NCBI GenBank assembly: GCA_910585415.1
Contig: CAJUDT010000097.1
Coordinates: forward strand, 1 to 6,848
From: an uncultured Flavonifractor sp.
Lineage (GTDB): Bacteria > Bacillota > Clostridia > Oscillospirales > Oscillospiraceae
DNA length: 6,848 nt
Direction of reading: 5' to 3'
Shown here: one piece after another, positions 6,197-6,848 of the stretch
How the letters are laid out: each line of letters begins with the position of its first letter
How positions within the stretch are numbered: position 1 is the first letter of the stretch
Notes under the pieces: generated by a model
Seen by the model: only the letters and a program-made list of their open reading frames with translations
What the model was told of the DNA's origin: nothing
Databases searched by the model: none
Position numbers and translations under genes: made by a program

Positions 6197-6848
6197 CTAT
6201 GGTACGATATTTCCCCTTAATGCGTCCCCCTGAACGCCGGTGACGGCCACCGGACACAGAGCATTGTGTAAACCGGATCCCTCCGCCACAACTTCGGTAT
6301 AGTTCGGCGCATAACCACGCCAAAGTCCGTCCTTTTCCTCTTCAAACAGTACCGGGAGAGTTTCCCCCACCCAGCCCGTCAGCCAGCGCTGCCGCAGGAG
6401 TTTGGCCGCCTCCGCCGCCCGGTGGGCCCGGTCCTCTTTGACGTGCCGGGGGACTTGCCCCGGCATATCCGCCGCCGGAGTTCCCTCCCGGCGGGAGTAG
6501 GGGAAAATATGCAGCGCCGAAAATCCGCACCGCTCCAAAAACGCCAAAGTCTGGGCAAATTCATCCTCCGTCTCTCCCGGGAAGCCCACAATCAGGTCGG
6601 TGGTAATCCCCGGCCGGTCAAACTGGGCGCGCAGGAGGGAGACGCTCTCCCAATACCGGCTGGCGGTATACTTCCTCCCCATCCGCCGCAAGGTGGCGTC
6701 GCACCCGCTCTGGAGGGACAGGTGGAAGTGGGGGCACAGGTTGGGCAGGGAAGCGGCCCGGCGGCAGAACTCCTCGGTAATGGTCCGGGGCTCCAGGCTT
6801 CCCAGCCGCACCCGCAGGTCCGGCGCGGCGGCGCACAAGGCCTCGATT
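6197..6848 (-). CDS. mtaB: MtaB-type tRNA methylthiotransferase (radical SAM), C-terminal half only
   Basis: MtaB converts N6-threonylcarbamoyladenosine at position 37 of certain tRNAs to its 2-methylthio form, using S-adenosylmethionine and iron-sulfur clusters. The 216 visible residues are about half of a usual 430-450-residue protein; the window edge removes the N-terminal MTTase domain and the radical-SAM CxxxCxxC motif. The visible part shows RVRLGSLEP, HFHLSLQSGCDATLRRMGRKY, ITTDLIVGFPGETEDEF, HIFPYSRREGTPAADMPGQV and a C-terminal TRAM-like domain (roughly the last 60 residues, with GYAPNYTEV). RVRLGSLEP favours MtaB over MiaB, which usually has RxxTSHP, and over RimO. The frame is open to position 6848, so the true start is outside the window. 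It converges on the lipoprotein gene, with the shared hairpin between their stops. Confidence 0.93.
   Translation of the reverse strand, partial: IEALCAAAPDLRVRLGSLEPRTITEEFCRRAASLPNLCPHFHLSLQSGCDATLRRMGRKYTASRYWESVSLLRAQFDRPGITTDLIVGFPGETEDEFAQTLAFLERCGFSALHIFPYSRREGTPAADMPGQVPRHVKEDRAHRAAEAAKLLRQRWLTGWVGETLPVLFEEEKDGLWRGYAPNYTEVVAEGSGLHNALCPVAVTGVQGDALRGNIVP

Overview
This 6.8 kb window looks like ordinary chromosome from a GC-rich Gram-positive anaerobe. The gene families (trpS, gltX, a TagO/WecA-type transferase, an MtaB-type tRNA methylthiotransferase and a Pro-rich LAGC lipoprotein), the strong AGGAG-type ribosome binding sites and roughly 60-65% GC best fit a high-GC Clostridia lineage such as the Oscillospiraceae. 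That taxonomic placement is inference; no rRNA or other marker is present.

Layout. (1) Positions 1-946, minus strand: the N-terminal 315 residues of a TagO/WecA-type undecaprenyl-phosphate sugar-1-phosphate transferase, running off the left edge. (2) 967-1968, minus: trpS, tryptophanyl-tRNA synthetase, 20 bp upstream of the transferase and probably in the same transcript. (3) 1969-2127: a compact, AT-rich divergent control region. Its two main predicted promoters face opposite ways, and their -35 hexamers overlap on a TTGACAA core. (4) 2128-3618, plus: gltX, glutamyl-tRNA synthetase. (5) 3643-3669: a perfect 12-bp hairpin without a U-tract. (6) 3707-5077, plus: a beta-class DNA methyltransferase with no restriction partner visible. 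(7) 5101-6150, plus: an unrecognised secreted lipoprotein, 23 bp after the methyltransferase and likely co-transcribed with it. (8) 6159-6192: a perfect 14-bp hairpin between convergent genes. (9) 6197-6848, minus: the C-terminal half of an MtaB-type enzyme, cut by the right edge.

How the genes relate. Three of the six genes concern tRNA charging or modification (trpS, gltX, mtaB) and one concerns cell-envelope polymer synthesis. The methyltransferase and lipoprotein pair is the accessory-looking part. The methyltransferase belongs to a recognisable family with an N-terminal GKRPL-type segment, a DPPF catalytic motif, a FMGSGTT cofactor motif and a conserved-looking C-terminal beta-rich tail, but it appears solitary. 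The lipoprotein has a less GC-rich middle than its neighbours. I found no rRNA, tRNA, CRISPR array, insertion sequence or integrase. No clearly unprecedented multi-gene system is visible; the most notable items are the overlapping divergent promoters and the solitary methyltransferase-lipoprotein unit.
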